A DNA stretch of 64,000 bases from Dokdonia sp. 4H-3-7-5. GTDB taxonomy: Bacteria > Bacteroidota > Bacteroidia > Flavobacteriales > Flavobacteriaceae. Under the pieces are notes generated by a model, which was given only the letters and a program-made list of their open reading frames with translations, made no database searches and was not told the origin of the DNA. The position numbers and the translations under genes are program-made. The stretch spans positions 2,120,501 to 2,184,500 of the forward strand of contig NC_015496.1 of NCBI RefSeq assembly GCF_000212355.1. The letters are read 5' to 3'. This document shows positions 43,387 to 51,581 of the stretch, piece by piece (the first letter of the stretch is position 1; every line of letters starts with the position of its first letter).

Positions 43387-44829
43387 TTAATTATATTTTA
43401 TGCAAACATTCTTTGCTTCGGTAAAAAACCGGAGCGCTTCAAAGCCGCCTTCACGACCTACGCCGCTAGCTTTCACTCCGCCAAAGGGTGTGCGCAAATC
43501 TCGATTCATCCACGTATTCACCCAGACAATGCCAGCTTCAAGTGCATTGCTTAAACGCATTGTTCTGTCAAGTTGCTGAGTCCAAACTGTTGCAGAGAGT
43601 CCGTATTTTGTGCCGTTTGCTAATGTAAGTGCTTCTTCCTCGGTGTCAAAAGGCATTATAGTCACCACAGGTCCAAAAATCTCTTCTTGATTGAGTTTAC
43701 AGTCATTACTGTCCACCTCAATAACCGTAGGTTCTAGATAATAGCCATTCTCATATCCTGGAACGGTAACTCGCTTACCTCCGCAAAGTACGGTACCGCC
43801 GTAAGCTTGTGCATTGTGAATATAGTCTTCTACTTTCTCAAGATGCGATTTTGAAACGAGTGCTCCTAGATCTGTGTTTTCTTGTGGTGGATGCCCTACG
43901 ACTAACTCCTTAACTTTTGAAATGAAATCACTTTTAAATCGGTCATAGATAGATCGCTCTACAAAAATGCGACTCCCACAGAGACAGATTTGCCCTTGAT
44001 TTGCAAAGGAGCTTCTCACGGTTGTGGCAAGCATATCTTCATAATTACAATCGGCAAAAATGAGGTTCGGGTTTTTACCACCTAGTTCTAGTGATAATTT
44101 TTTAAACATAGGTGCACACGTTTTTGCAAGATGAGCTCCCGTTTTTGTACCTCCCGTAAAACTTATCGCTTTAATATCTTTATGTTCTAAAATAGCTTGT
44201 CCCGTTGTGTGTCCCAGTCCGTGTACAATATTGAGAACACCAGGAGGAAGTCCAGCCTCTGTACAAATCTCACCAAGAAGGTAAGCCGTCATAGGAGTGA
44301 CTTCACTAGGTTTTGCAATCACGCAATTGCCAGCGGCTATTGCGGGAGCGATTTTCCAGGTAAAGAGATACAGTGGTAAATTCCACGGACTTATGCATCC
44401 CACAACACCTATGGGTTTACGCAGGGTAAAATTCATTGCGTTCATTCCCACACTCTCGTGACTCTCTGCCGAAAACTGAGTGATCGCATTTGCAAAAAAC
44501 CGAAAGTTACTCGCCGCCCTCGGGATATCTACAGTCATTGCTAGTGATACCGGTTTCCCATTATCCCGACTTTCGGCTTGAGCAAGTTCTTCAAGTCTAG
44601 CTTCAATGCCACTTGCAATGTTCATCAAGATGCGACTGCGCTCATCAAGTGTGGTGCTGGACCACTGCGGGAATGCCGCTTTCGCGAAAGCGGTAGCTTC
44701 CTCAATATCTTGCGCGCTACTATTAGGAATCTGCCCATATATCTCCCCAGAAGCTGGCTCATAATTATCTAGCCAGTCATTTGATGCTGGGTTTTTATAG
44801 TCGCCGTTTATGTAGTTTTTGATGTTCAT
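43387..44829 (-). CDS. Aldehyde dehydrogenase, probable 2-aminomuconate-6-semialdehyde dehydrogenase
   Basis: A 480-residue NAD(P)-dependent aldehyde dehydrogenase with catalytic Glu in LELGGKNP, catalytic Cys in QGQICLCGSRIF, the cofactor loop FTGGTKTGAHLA and the C-terminal PFGGVKASGVGREGG. It is closest in feel to the 2-hydroxymuconic/2-aminomuconic semialdehyde group, and the operon with ACMSD and a RidA-type deaminase supports 2-aminomuconate semialdehyde as substrate. It abuts the RidA-like gene. A palindrome near the N-terminus is read as ATAFAKAAF. Confidence 0.88.
   Translation of the reverse strand: MNIKNYINGDYKNPASNDWLDNYEPASGEIYGQIPNSSAQDIEEATAFAKAAFPQWSSTTLDERSRILMNIASGIEARLEELAQAESRDNGKPVSLAMTVDIPRAASNFRFFANAITQFSAESHESVGMNAMNFTLRKPIGVVGCISPWNLPLYLFTWKIAPAIAAGNCVIAKPSEVTPMTAYLLGEICTEAGLPPGVLNIVHGLGHTTGQAILEHKDIKAISFTGGTKTGAHLAKTCAPMFKKLSLELGGKNPNLIFADCNYEDMLATTVRSSFANQGQICLCGSRIFVERSIYDRFKSDFISKVKELVVGHPPQENTDLGALVSKSHLEKVEDYIHNAQAYGGTVLCGGKRVTVPGYENGYYLEPTVIEVDSNDCKLNQEEIFGPVVTIMPFDTEEEALTLANGTKYGLSATVWTQQLDRTMRLSNALEAGIVWVNTWMNRDLRTPFGGVKASGVGREGGFEALRFFTEAKNVCIKYN
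44676..44693. repeat. TTTCGCGAAA palindrome, copy 14 (coding, aldehyde dehydrogenase gene)
   Basis: An 18-bp perfect palindrome (core flanked by CC and GG) read on the - strand as A-T-A-F-A-K-A. Confidence 0.95.
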
Positions 44830-45276
44830 CTATTCCGGCTTATAAGCCATCACCTTAATCTCAACTACTAGATGCGGGTGTGGTAACTGGTGTACGGCTA
44901 CGGTGGTTCTTGCAGGGCCGGTTTCTTTGTTAAAGAATTCTCCGTAGGCTTCGTTGTAACCGCCAAAATCATTCATATTTACAAGGAATGAGGTGACATC
45001 TACCACATCTTCCATCGTTGCATCTGCGGTTGCGAGGGTTTTCTTGATGTTTTCTAGTACGGCTCTGGTTTGCTCTTTGATATCTAGGTGCATCGTTCCC
45101 ATTGCATCTATCACGTGCACGCCAGCAAAAGTATTATCTGCCTTGCGGCTGCTGGTGCCCGAGACAAATAGAAAGTCTCCTGCTCTTTTAATATGAGGAT
45201 AAGCTCCTCTAGGTGTCACTTTCTTTTCATTAAAAGGATCGCCTTGTAAACGTAGGTCTAAATCTTTATCACTCAT
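44830..45276 (-). CDS. RidA-family enamine/imine deaminase, probable 2-aminomuconate deaminase
   Basis: A 148-residue RidA/YjgF-type protein with [19 protein letters not shown] and the catalytic Arg in [15 protein letters not shown]. Its N-terminal extension is longer than in housekeeping RidA (~130). Family members hydrolyse enamines or imines. Between the kmo and semialdehyde dehydrogenase genes, a 2-aminomuconate deaminase (AmnD-like) role is the best fit. It is 15 bases from kmo and abuts the next gene. Confidence 0.85.
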   Translation of the reverse strand: MSDKDLDLRLQGDPFNEKKVTPRGAYPHIKRAGDFLFVSGTSSRKADNTFAGVHVIDAMGTMHLDIKEQTRAVLENIKKTLATADATMEDVVDVTSFLVNMNDFGGYNEAYGEFFNKETGPARTTVAVHQLPHPHLVVEIKVMAYKPE

Positions 45277-45291
45277 AAGTATATGATTTTG

Positions 45292-46692
45292 TTATATGTT
45301 TCCGGCTATGGCATCGTCGTGCAAGATGTCTTGTGTAGCCTGTTGTACTTTTTTTAATTTCGCTTTAAGCGAAAGAGAATCAGGTAGCAATCCGTCATCC
45401 AGTAGGTTTAAAATAGCTTTGTTTTGTGCTCTACCGCGCGTCATTGCCTCTTTGTACCCTATCGCCTCGTTAAAAGTTACTAAACTATATTTTGAGTAAT
45501 ACTCTGTAGGGAATTCTTTCTCAAATTGTGTCTCGAGTTTTCTCTTCTCTTGAAACATAGGGTGAGCCGTGTGTTCTTTCATCTCGTGAAAGTTATCTAC
45601 GGCAAGGTCTGCAATGGCATCTGTATCTGGTTTTCTAGTTTTTTCAAATTCTTTGAAAACCTTCTCCCATCCTTGATCTCCAAATGCATCTAGCGTCTCG
45701 TCAAAAACTACCACATCTTCAAAACTAGCATTCATCCCTTGTCCATAAAATGGAACAATGGCGTGTGCCGCATCTCCTAGAATACACGTTTTTCCAAAGG
45801 CGCTCCACGGGTGGCATTTTATAGTGCCTAGCGGCCCTACAGGATTTTCTTCATATTCTTTTAACAGTTCTGGCATCATAGGGATAGCGTCTGGAAACTG
45901 TCTTGTAAAGTATTCTGTAATTGCAGCTGGGCTATCTAGCGATGCAAAACTATCTGGTGCATCTTCATAATCTATAAATAGCGTTACAGTAAAACTCCCA
46001 TCTAGGTTAGGCAAAGCAATAATCATATCACGACCACGTGGCCAGATGTGTAAGGCATTTTTTTCGGTGCGGTATCCGCCATTTTCGGCAGGAGGGAAGG
46101 TGAGTTCCTTATAGCCGTGACCTAAGTAATCTTGCGAGAAGCTGAATAAAAAGTCGCGACTCATATACATACTCTTACGCACTGCAGATCCTGCACCATC
46201 TGCACCTAGAATAATATCTGCAGTGATGGTTTGCTCTTCTTTTGTGTGATAATCTGTAAAGGTTGCCGTAGCATTTTTAAGATCTACGTTTGTACACGCC
46301 TGGTTAAAGTGAACCTGCAAGGTATCATACTCATCTGCCGCATTGAGTAGCATAATGTTGAGGTCTGTACGTGAGATAGAATTTATGTATTCATCTGTAC
46401 GTCCAGAATACGGACTAAAAAGCGTGTTACTTTCTTTGTCGTGCAACATCCTTCCATTCATAGGGATACACAAATCTTTTACTCGATCTTCAAGGCCTAC
46501 GAGGCGTATTCCTTTTAAACCTCTGTCTGATAAAGCGAGATTTATACTTCTACCAGCATCTTGATGTACGGCTCTTAGGTCTGGGCGCTTTTCCATCAAG
46601 GTGATTTTATAACCGCGCTGCGCCATACGTAACGCTAGAAGCGAACCGCAAAGGCCTGCGCCTATAATGAGTATGTGTTCTTGTTTTGCCAT
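45292..46692 (-). CDS. kmo: Kynurenine 3-monooxygenase
   Basis: A flavoprotein hydroxylase that turns L-kynurenine into 3-hydroxykynurenine with NADPH and O2. The 466-residue protein has the FAD loop IIGAGLCGSLLALRMA (residues ~7-22), the central IILGADGAGSAVR and the second FAD motif LGDAAHAIVPFYGQGMNASF, as in eukaryotic and bacterial KMO. No C-terminal membrane helix is seen. It lies 50 bases after the paiB-like gene and 15 before the deaminase. Confidence 0.92.
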   Translation of the reverse strand: MAKQEHILIIGAGLCGSLLALRMAQRGYKITLMEKRPDLRAVHQDAGRSINLALSDRGLKGIRLVGLEDRVKDLCIPMNGRMLHDKESNTLFSPYSGRTDEYINSISRTDLNIMLLNAADEYDTLQVHFNQACTNVDLKNATATFTDYHTKEEQTITADIILGADGAGSAVRKSMYMSRDFLFSFSQDYLGHGYKELTFPPAENGGYRTEKNALHIWPRGRDMIIALPNLDGSFTVTLFIDYEDAPDSFASLDSPAAITEYFTRQFPDAIPMMPELLKEYEENPVGPLGTIKCHPWSAFGKTCILGDAAHAIVPFYGQGMNASFEDVVVFDETLDAFGDQGWEKVFKEFEKTRKPDTDAIADLAVDNFHEMKEHTAHPMFQEKRKLETQFEKEFPTEYYSKYSLVTFNEAIGYKEAMTRGRAQNKAILNLLDDGLLPDSLSLKAKLKKVQQATQDILHDDAIAGNI

Positions 46693-46742
46693 ATTATATT
46701 GTGAGTACTAGCGTGATTTCTCCGTTAGTACTGTTTGAATTT

Positions 46743-47360
46743 TTATTTATTTCTCAAGCACTCCATTTCGTCTGCGACGGCTTTGTCGTTTGGAGTTCCA
46801 TTTTCGCGTAAGCTAGATACTACAGCATCGTGATTTTTATCGTTTCTGTTTTGTGACATCTTTTTTACAGCTTCAATGCTCGTAATTTCAATATCAAATG
46901 CCACCACGCCGTTTATTTGTCGCAATGTCTTTTCAGAAAGCGCATCCATATCTATTGGATTTTTTTGTGGTGCTTCATACTTATCCATCAATGCTTTGAT
47001 GGATTTATAAGTGCCTTCCTTATCTAGTAAACGCACATTACCTCTCACTTGTACGGCCGTATAGTTCCAAGTGGATACTTCTTCAAAGTCGTACCAACTA
47101 GCCGAAATATAACTGTGAGGTCCATTAAAAATACAGAGCGCCTCTGCGCCATTTTTGAGGTGAGCAACTTGCTCATTCATTTTTGAGATGTGTGCGTGTA
47201 TGATTTCGGTGCCGTCTGGGCGTTTTGATAATTCAAGGGGAATGTGTGTCGCACACGATTTTCCATCAAGATTTGTGACAAGAATCCCAAAAGCATTTTC
47301 TTTTAAGAAACTACGTGTCTCCTCTGGATTTTCATTTTTATAAATCTCAGGGATATACAT
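46743..47360 (-). CDS. PaiB-family FMN-binding protein
   Basis: A 205-residue FMN-binding split-barrel protein of the PaiB family (MYIPEIYKNENPEETRSFLKEN, GILVTN, SYISASWYDFEEVSTWNYTAVQVRG, in part). Named after a Bacillus regulator of protease genes, most members are thought to bind flavin and their true role is unclear. It overlaps kynU by one base, so it is translated together with it. It may be a detox or regulatory partner of the pathway. Confidence 0.88.
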   Translation of the reverse strand: MYIPEIYKNENPEETRSFLKENAFGILVTNLDGKSCATHIPLELSKRPDGTEIIHAHISKMNEQVAHLKNGAEALCIFNGPHSYISASWYDFEEVSTWNYTAVQVRGNVRLLDKEGTYKSIKALMDKYEAPQKNPIDMDALSEKTLRQINGVVAFDIEITSIEAVKKMSQNRNDKNHDAVVSSLRENGTPNDKAVADEMECLRNK

Positions 47361-48622
47361 TACAGTATCTTTTTGAGTCGTTCTACCATTTCAAATACGT
47401 CTTGATAACTATTGTAAAGCGGTGCTGGAGCGACGCGTATTACATCTGGCTCACGCCAGTCTGAGATGACTCCTGCTTCGATTAGTTTTTTGTGTAAACT
47501 CTTGTCGGCATTTTTTACTTGAATACTTAGTTGGCACCCACGTTCAGACGGATTACTAGGTGTGATAATAGCGATGTGCTCATTGTTGAGTTCGTTTACT
47601 AAGAACTCCAGATAGCCAGTGAGTTTTTTAGATTTTGCACGTATGTTACTCATACCAGCTTCCTCAAAAATATCTAAGCTCGCTTTTACCGCTGCCATAC
47701 TGAGGATAGGAGGATTTGATAATTGCCAGCCTTCGGCAGTTGGTATTGGGTCAAAGCCTTTGCGCATATTAAAACGTGTGTCTTTGTTTTGTCCCCACCA
47801 GCCCGTAAAGCGCTGTATGTTTTTATCTGTATGATGGCGCTCGTGTACAAAGCAACCACCCAGACTTCCTGGGCCGCTGTTGAGGTATTTATAAGTACAC
47901 CACACGGCAAAATCTGCACCGCTCTCGTGTAAGTCTGGCATAATATTACCCACTCCGTGTGCAAGGTCAAAGCCTACTTTGCTGCCGTTGTTGTGACCTA
48001 AGTCAGTGATTTTTTTAATAGGGTAGCACTGTCCAGAATAATAGTTTGTGTTACCAATTAAAAGAAGCGCAACGCTGTCGCCGTGTTCTTTTACAAGTGC
48101 TTCTAGGTCTTCATAACGGCATAATTCTTCTCCTTCTCGAGGTTGCCAAAGTATAAGGCTCGTCTCTGGATCGTATCCACGCTGGCGTATCTGACTTTCT
48201 ACCGCATACTTATCTGACGGGAAAGCATCACTTTCTATAATTATTTTATGACGTGATGGCGTAGGATTGTAAAACGAGACCATCATCAAGTGAAGGTTTG
48301 TCGTGAGGGTGTTCATTATCACTACCTCACCAGGTTTTGCACCTACGATGTGTGCCATAGGTTTTGCGAGTTCTTCGTGATAAGACATCCACGGAGTTTC
48401 TTCTTTAAAATGCCCTTCAACACCCAGATCTGCCCAGTCATTGAGTTCTTGCTCGATGTATTGTGCGACAGATTTTGGCTGGCACCCTAGGCTGTTTCCG
48501 CAGAGGTAAATAAGTTCGTTATCCTCCTTATCTACGGGTATGTAGAAGTGATTACGGTACTCTTTAAGGGGATCTTTTTCGTCTTGCGTTTTCGCGAAAG
48601 CGAGATTATTTTCATACACCAT
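47360..48622 (-). CDS. kynU: Kynureninase
   Basis: A PLP enzyme that cleaves 3-hydroxykynurenine to 3-hydroxyanthranilate and alanine. The 420-residue protein has the PLP Lys in WCTYKYLNSGPGSLGG, GFDLAHGVGN with the cofactor Asp, and ESDAFPSDKYAVESQ. It is the first gene of the - strand operon. Near the N-terminus NLAFAKTQ is encoded by an altered copy of the palindrome. No 3-hydroxyanthranilate dioxygenase or tryptophan dioxygenase gene lies in the window. Confidence 0.94.
   Translation of the reverse strand: MVYENNLAFAKTQDEKDPLKEYRNHFYIPVDKEDNELIYLCGNSLGCQPKSVAQYIEQELNDWADLGVEGHFKEETPWMSYHEELAKPMAHIVGAKPGEVVIMNTLTTNLHLMMVSFYNPTPSRHKIIIESDAFPSDKYAVESQIRQRGYDPETSLILWQPREGEELCRYEDLEALVKEHGDSVALLLIGNTNYYSGQCYPIKKITDLGHNNGSKVGFDLAHGVGNIMPDLHESGADFAVWCTYKYLNSGPGSLGGCFVHERHHTDKNIQRFTGWWGQNKDTRFNMRKGFDPIPTAEGWQLSNPPILSMAAVKASLDIFEEAGMSNIRAKSKKLTGYLEFLVNELNNEHIAIITPSNPSERGCQLSIQVKNADKSLHKKLIEAGVISDWREPDVIRVAPAPLYNSYQDVFEMVERLKKIL
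48590..48599. repeat. TTTCGCGAAA palindrome, copy 15 (coding, kynU)
   Basis: The core is intact but one arm differs (CGTTTTCGCGAAAGCG). It is read as L-A-F-A-K. Confidence 0.85.
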
Positions 48623-48776
48623 ATATGCTGTTTTCTTGAAGAACTGTTGCTTGTCTAAAAATAATGATTTTAAGGGAGAAAATGCCTTTACGGGCTTATG
48701 AAGCAGCGTAAATGTTCAGCACATTTAAATTGTAATCTGTAACTGAGTTTTTCTTACGTTGAGAGCCGAGGTTATT

Positions 48777-48784
48777 TATATTTG
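48777..48784 (+). promoter_or_regulatory. Candidate -7 element for the outer-membrane barrel gene
   Basis: TATATTTG is a perfect TAnnTTTG match, 23 bases before the ATG at 48808. Confidence 0.55.
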
Positions 48785-48807
48785 TGGACCATTTAATAAT
48801 AAACTTT

Positions 48808-49431
48808 ATGAAAAAACTAGTTGTACTACTTTTACTAATTGCAGGTTGCTACACACAGGTTACTGCACAAGAAAAAGAAAAATTTAGATTTGATATACGC
48901 CTAGGTTATGCTGCGGGTAATGAATATGGAGATGGTGTGATGTTTAATCTAGAGCCTAAATGGTCAATAGATGAAAAGATAAATGTAGGTTTTAGAATAG
49001 GTGGTGCGGCACTTGCCGAGTTAACAAATCCTTCTAATGGCATCGATGCTTTTGAAACAGATATTGTCACAGTGTATGGTTCTTATTTAGGTACAATAGA
49101 TTATTATTTTTACCATAAAGATGGGTCACCTTTTGCAGTATTTGGTGGTGCTGGAATAGGATATGTTTCTAGTGCAAACGTAATCGCAGATTTTGATGAA
49201 TATGACGATGCAAATAATATTGAAACCGATAATGGTCTAGGTGGGATGTTGCGAGTAGGTTTTGACTACTTTAAGTTTAGACTTGCTGCAGAGTATAATT
49301 TTGCGCCAGAAGGTCAATTACGTGACCTTAATAATAATGAGTTTGGTACTGTTAAAAATGGATATTTTGGTATCTCTTTAGGATTTTATTTTGGTGGTGG
49401 AAAATGGAAAAATGTAACAGTTCAAGAGTAA
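48808..49431 (+). CDS. Outer-membrane beta-barrel protein
   Basis: A 207-residue protein with signal peptide MKKLVVLLLLIAGCYTQVTAQ; the start at 48808 is chosen because the frame upstream (from 48784) is interrupted by a promoter element and would precede the signal. The mature part has alternating beta strands (RFDIRLGYAAGN, GTIDYYFYHKDG, FRLAAEYNFAPEG, YFGISLGFYFGGG), as in porin-like barrels. No ligand or substrate is evident. It is followed by a bidirectional terminator. Confidence 0.8.
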   Translation: MKKLVVLLLLIAGCYTQVTAQEKEKFRFDIRLGYAAGNEYGDGVMFNLEPKWSIDEKINVGFRIGGAALAELTNPSNGIDAFETDIVTVYGSYLGTIDYYFYHKDGSPFAVFGGAGIGYVSSANVIADFDEYDDANNIETDNGLGGMLRVGFDYFKFRLAAEYNFAPEGQLRDLNNNEFGTVKNGYFGISLGFYFGGGKWKNVTVQE

Positions 49432-49452
49432 ATATTACTGACCTACTATAAT

Positions 49453-49485
49453 AAAAAGGTCTCTCAATATGGGAGACCTTTTTAT
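49453..49485. terminator. Bidirectional terminator after the barrel gene
   Basis: AAAAAGGTCTC and GAGACCTTTTT pair around a short loop, with A- and T-runs on either side. Confidence 0.9.
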
Positions 49486-49542
49486 TATAAAACGTTTGCG
49501 TACAAATTCTTGCGCTATTGTGGTTTGAGTTATAAGATGATT

Positions 49543-49550
49543 TACTTTTG
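49543..49550 (+). promoter_or_regulatory. Candidate -7 element abutting the MFS start
   Basis: TACTTTTG matches TAnnTTTG and ends 4 bases before the MFS gene ATG at 49555. Confidence 0.5.
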
Positions 49551-49554
49551 AGAG

Positions 49555-50712
49555 ATGAACTCTCTGTTTCTCATACTATCTAGAAAAAGATACTTTGCAC
49601 CCGCTTGGGTTTTTGCTTCACTCAATATTATGATAGGTACTTGGGTGCTTTACATCCCGAGAGTAAAAGAAAAGCTAGGGATAGATGATGGAGATTTGGG
49701 GGTAGCTTTATTTTGTATGGGATTAGGAAGTCTTGTGTCACTTACGATGGCTTCTCGCATTATAAAAAGTATGGGAGTAGGTAAGGCTACGGTGGTAGGT
49801 GTGATTATATTCTCACTACTATTTTTAATGCCCTTAATTGCTCCGTCGTATATTGTATTATGTGTTTCTTTATTTTGTGTGGGACTGTTTTCTTGCTTTA
49901 CAGATATAGCAATGAATGCCCTAGTCTCAGATATAGAAACCGAAGACGAGGTGCATATTATGAGTTCGTCACACGGTTTCTTTTCTATAGGAGGAGCAAT
50001 TGCCGCAGTGATAGGTTATTTTATAATAGACCTTGTTAAGGTGCCTGTTTATCACAGTATGGGAGCTGCAATTCTGGTCATTGTCACAAATTTGTGGCTT
50101 TGCAAAAGTTATATAGCTCATAGAACCCCTATAGATGACAGTCACGGGACACTTAATTTCAATTTACTCAAACCGCTGCTAGGTCTTACCATTATAGCTC
50201 TTATAATTATGGGCAGCGAAGGAGCCATTGAGCAGTGGAGTAAACTATATCTAGAAGATATTGTGCAAGTAACAACCGAAAAAACTGCAGGAATGGGGTT
50301 TTTACTGTTCTCATTGTTTATGGCGTTGGGAAGATTCTTTGGTGATGGAGTGAGCAAACGTTTTGGCTCCATTAAAATTATTATAGGCGGTGCACTTTTT
50401 GCGGTTGTAGGCTACCTAGCGGTACTCTCGGCTATTACATTTGTCACTCTTTTAGGATTTGCGATTATAGGTTTAGGTTTTTCTGTAATTATTCCTGAGT
50501 TGCTTAGACTGGCTGGTAAGGCAAAGGGAGTGAACAGTGCAGATGGCATTTCATTTGTTGCGGGAGCTGGTTTTGTAGGGTTTCTTGCGAGTCCGCCACT
50601 GGTGGGATTTTTAGCAGATTTTTCAAGCCTTAAACTGAGCTTTACAGTGCTAGGTGCTGGAGCATTTATAGCGATAATTATCGGGGTTGCGCTTTCGCGA
50701 AAGCGTAATTAA
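49555..50712 (+). CDS. Major facilitator superfamily transporter
   Basis: A 385-residue protein with about twelve membrane helices in two halves. The loop between helices 2 and 3 (MASRIIKSMGVGKAT) and the matching loop in the second half (GDGVSKRFGSIK) are MFS marks. The layout resembles sugar or small-molecule MFS permeases, but the substrate is unknown. Its last residues ALSRKRN are encoded by a TTTCGCGAAA palindrome. The promoter appears to lie directly in front of the ATG. Confidence 0.88.
   Translation: MNSLFLILSRKRYFAPAWVFASLNIMIGTWVLYIPRVKEKLGIDDGDLGVALFCMGLGSLVSLTMASRIIKSMGVGKATVVGVIIFSLLFLMPLIAPSYIVLCVSLFCVGLFSCFTDIAMNALVSDIETEDEVHIMSSSHGFFSIGGAIAAVIGYFIIDLVKVPVYHSMGAAILVIVTNLWLCKSYIAHRTPIDDSHGTLNFNLLKPLLGLTIIALIIMGSEGAIEQWSKLYLEDIVQVTTEKTAGMGFLLFSLFMALGRFFGDGVSKRFGSIKIIIGGALFAVVGYLAVLSAITFVTLLGFAIIGLGFSVIIPELLRLAGKAKGVNSADGISFVAGAGFVGFLASPPLVGFLADFSSLKLSFTVLGAGAFIAIIIGVALSRKRN
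50691..50704. repeat. TTTCGCGAAA palindrome, copy 16 (coding, end of MFS gene)
   Basis: GCTTTCGCGAAAGC forms the last codons of the MFS gene, read as A-L-S-R-K. Confidence 0.95.
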
Positions 50713-50788
50713 TCACATTCTAATCACAACATATGTTAACAGTAATGAGACTGTCGTGATGGATGGTTTTAAATCTAGTTGTATTCTA

Positions 50789-50796
50789 TATCTTTG
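50789..50796 (+). promoter_or_regulatory. Candidate -7 element abutting the queE start
   Basis: TATCTTTG matches TAnnTTTG and ends 6 bases before ATG 50803. Confidence 0.55.
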
Positions 50797-50802
50797 CACG
50801 CT

Positions 50803-51444
50803 ATGACAAAACAGGCCTTAGACTCTTTACAAGCACAAATAGACCTTGGGGAAATGCTTCCGCTTATGGAAGAATTTTATACTATACAAGGAGAAGGATT
50901 CCATAAAGGAACAGCAGCTTACTTTATACGAGTAGGTGGTTGTGATGTGGGGTGTCACTGGTGTGATGTGAAGGAAAGCTGGGATGCTGCGATACATCCT
51001 CCTACAAATGCAAATACCATAGCCGAAAATGCTGCAAAGTACTCAGATACAATTGTAGTGACAGGTGGGGAACCGCTTATGTGGGATATGAACCCGCTTA
51101 CACATAAATTAAAGTCCCTAGGACTTACAACTCATATTGAGACTTCTGGTGCTTACGAGCTTTCTGGTGAGTGGGACTGGATCTGTCTTTCTCCTAAAAA
51201 ACGTATGTTACCTAAAGCTTCTGTTTTAGAAAAAGCAAACGAACTGAAGGTGATTATTTTTAATAAGTCAGACTTTGACTTTGCAGAGAAGCACGCAGCA
51301 CAAGTGGGCGAAGATTGTATTTTATACTTACAACCAGAATGGTCTGTGCGTGATAAGATGGTGCCGCTCATTGTAGATTATGTGATGAAAAACCCAAAGT
51401 GGAAAGTGAGCTTACAGACACATAAGTATTTGAATATTCCATAG
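50803..51444 (+). CDS. queE: 7-carboxy-7-deazaguanine synthase QueE
   Basis: A radical SAM enzyme that makes 7-carboxy-7-deazaguanine for the tRNA base queuosine. The cluster motif is CDVGCHWCD (CxxxCxxC) near residues 48-56, with FYTIQGEGFHKG before it and VVTGGEPLMW after it. ATG 50803 gives 213 residues. An upstream in-frame TTG (50779) is unlikely because a promoter element lies between; a further ATG shortly before LPLMEEFY could be used instead. Other que genes are not in the window. Confidence 0.93.
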   Translation: MTKQALDSLQAQIDLGEMLPLMEEFYTIQGEGFHKGTAAYFIRVGGCDVGCHWCDVKESWDAAIHPPTNANTIAENAAKYSDTIVVTGGEPLMWDMNPLTHKLKSLGLTTHIETSGAYELSGEWDWICLSPKKRMLPKASVLEKANELKVIIFNKSDFDFAEKHAAQVGEDCILYLQPEWSVRDKMVPLIVDYVMKNPKWKVSLQTHKYLNIP

Positions 51445-51504
51445 ACTGAATATTTTATAGAGTATATAGTAAGAGGCGTTTTATTATCCATCTTTTTAAG
51501 AGTT

Positions 51505-51522
51505 ACGCTTTCGCGATAGCGC
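51505..51522. repeat. Degenerate TTTCGCGAAA-like palindrome
   Basis: CGCTTTCGCGATAGCGC, with one mismatch in the core, between queE and secDF. Confidence 0.7.
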
Positions 51523-51527
51523 ATAAA

Positions 51528-51557
51528 AAAATCCGCTACTTCTCAGTAGCGGATTTT
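51528..51557. terminator. Bidirectional terminator between queE and secDF
   Basis: AAAATCCGCTAC and GTAGCGGATTTT form a perfect stem with A- and T-runs outside. It serves the two convergent genes. Confidence 0.92.
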
Positions 51558-51581
51558 CTATTTATTGAGTTTCTTAGAAGC

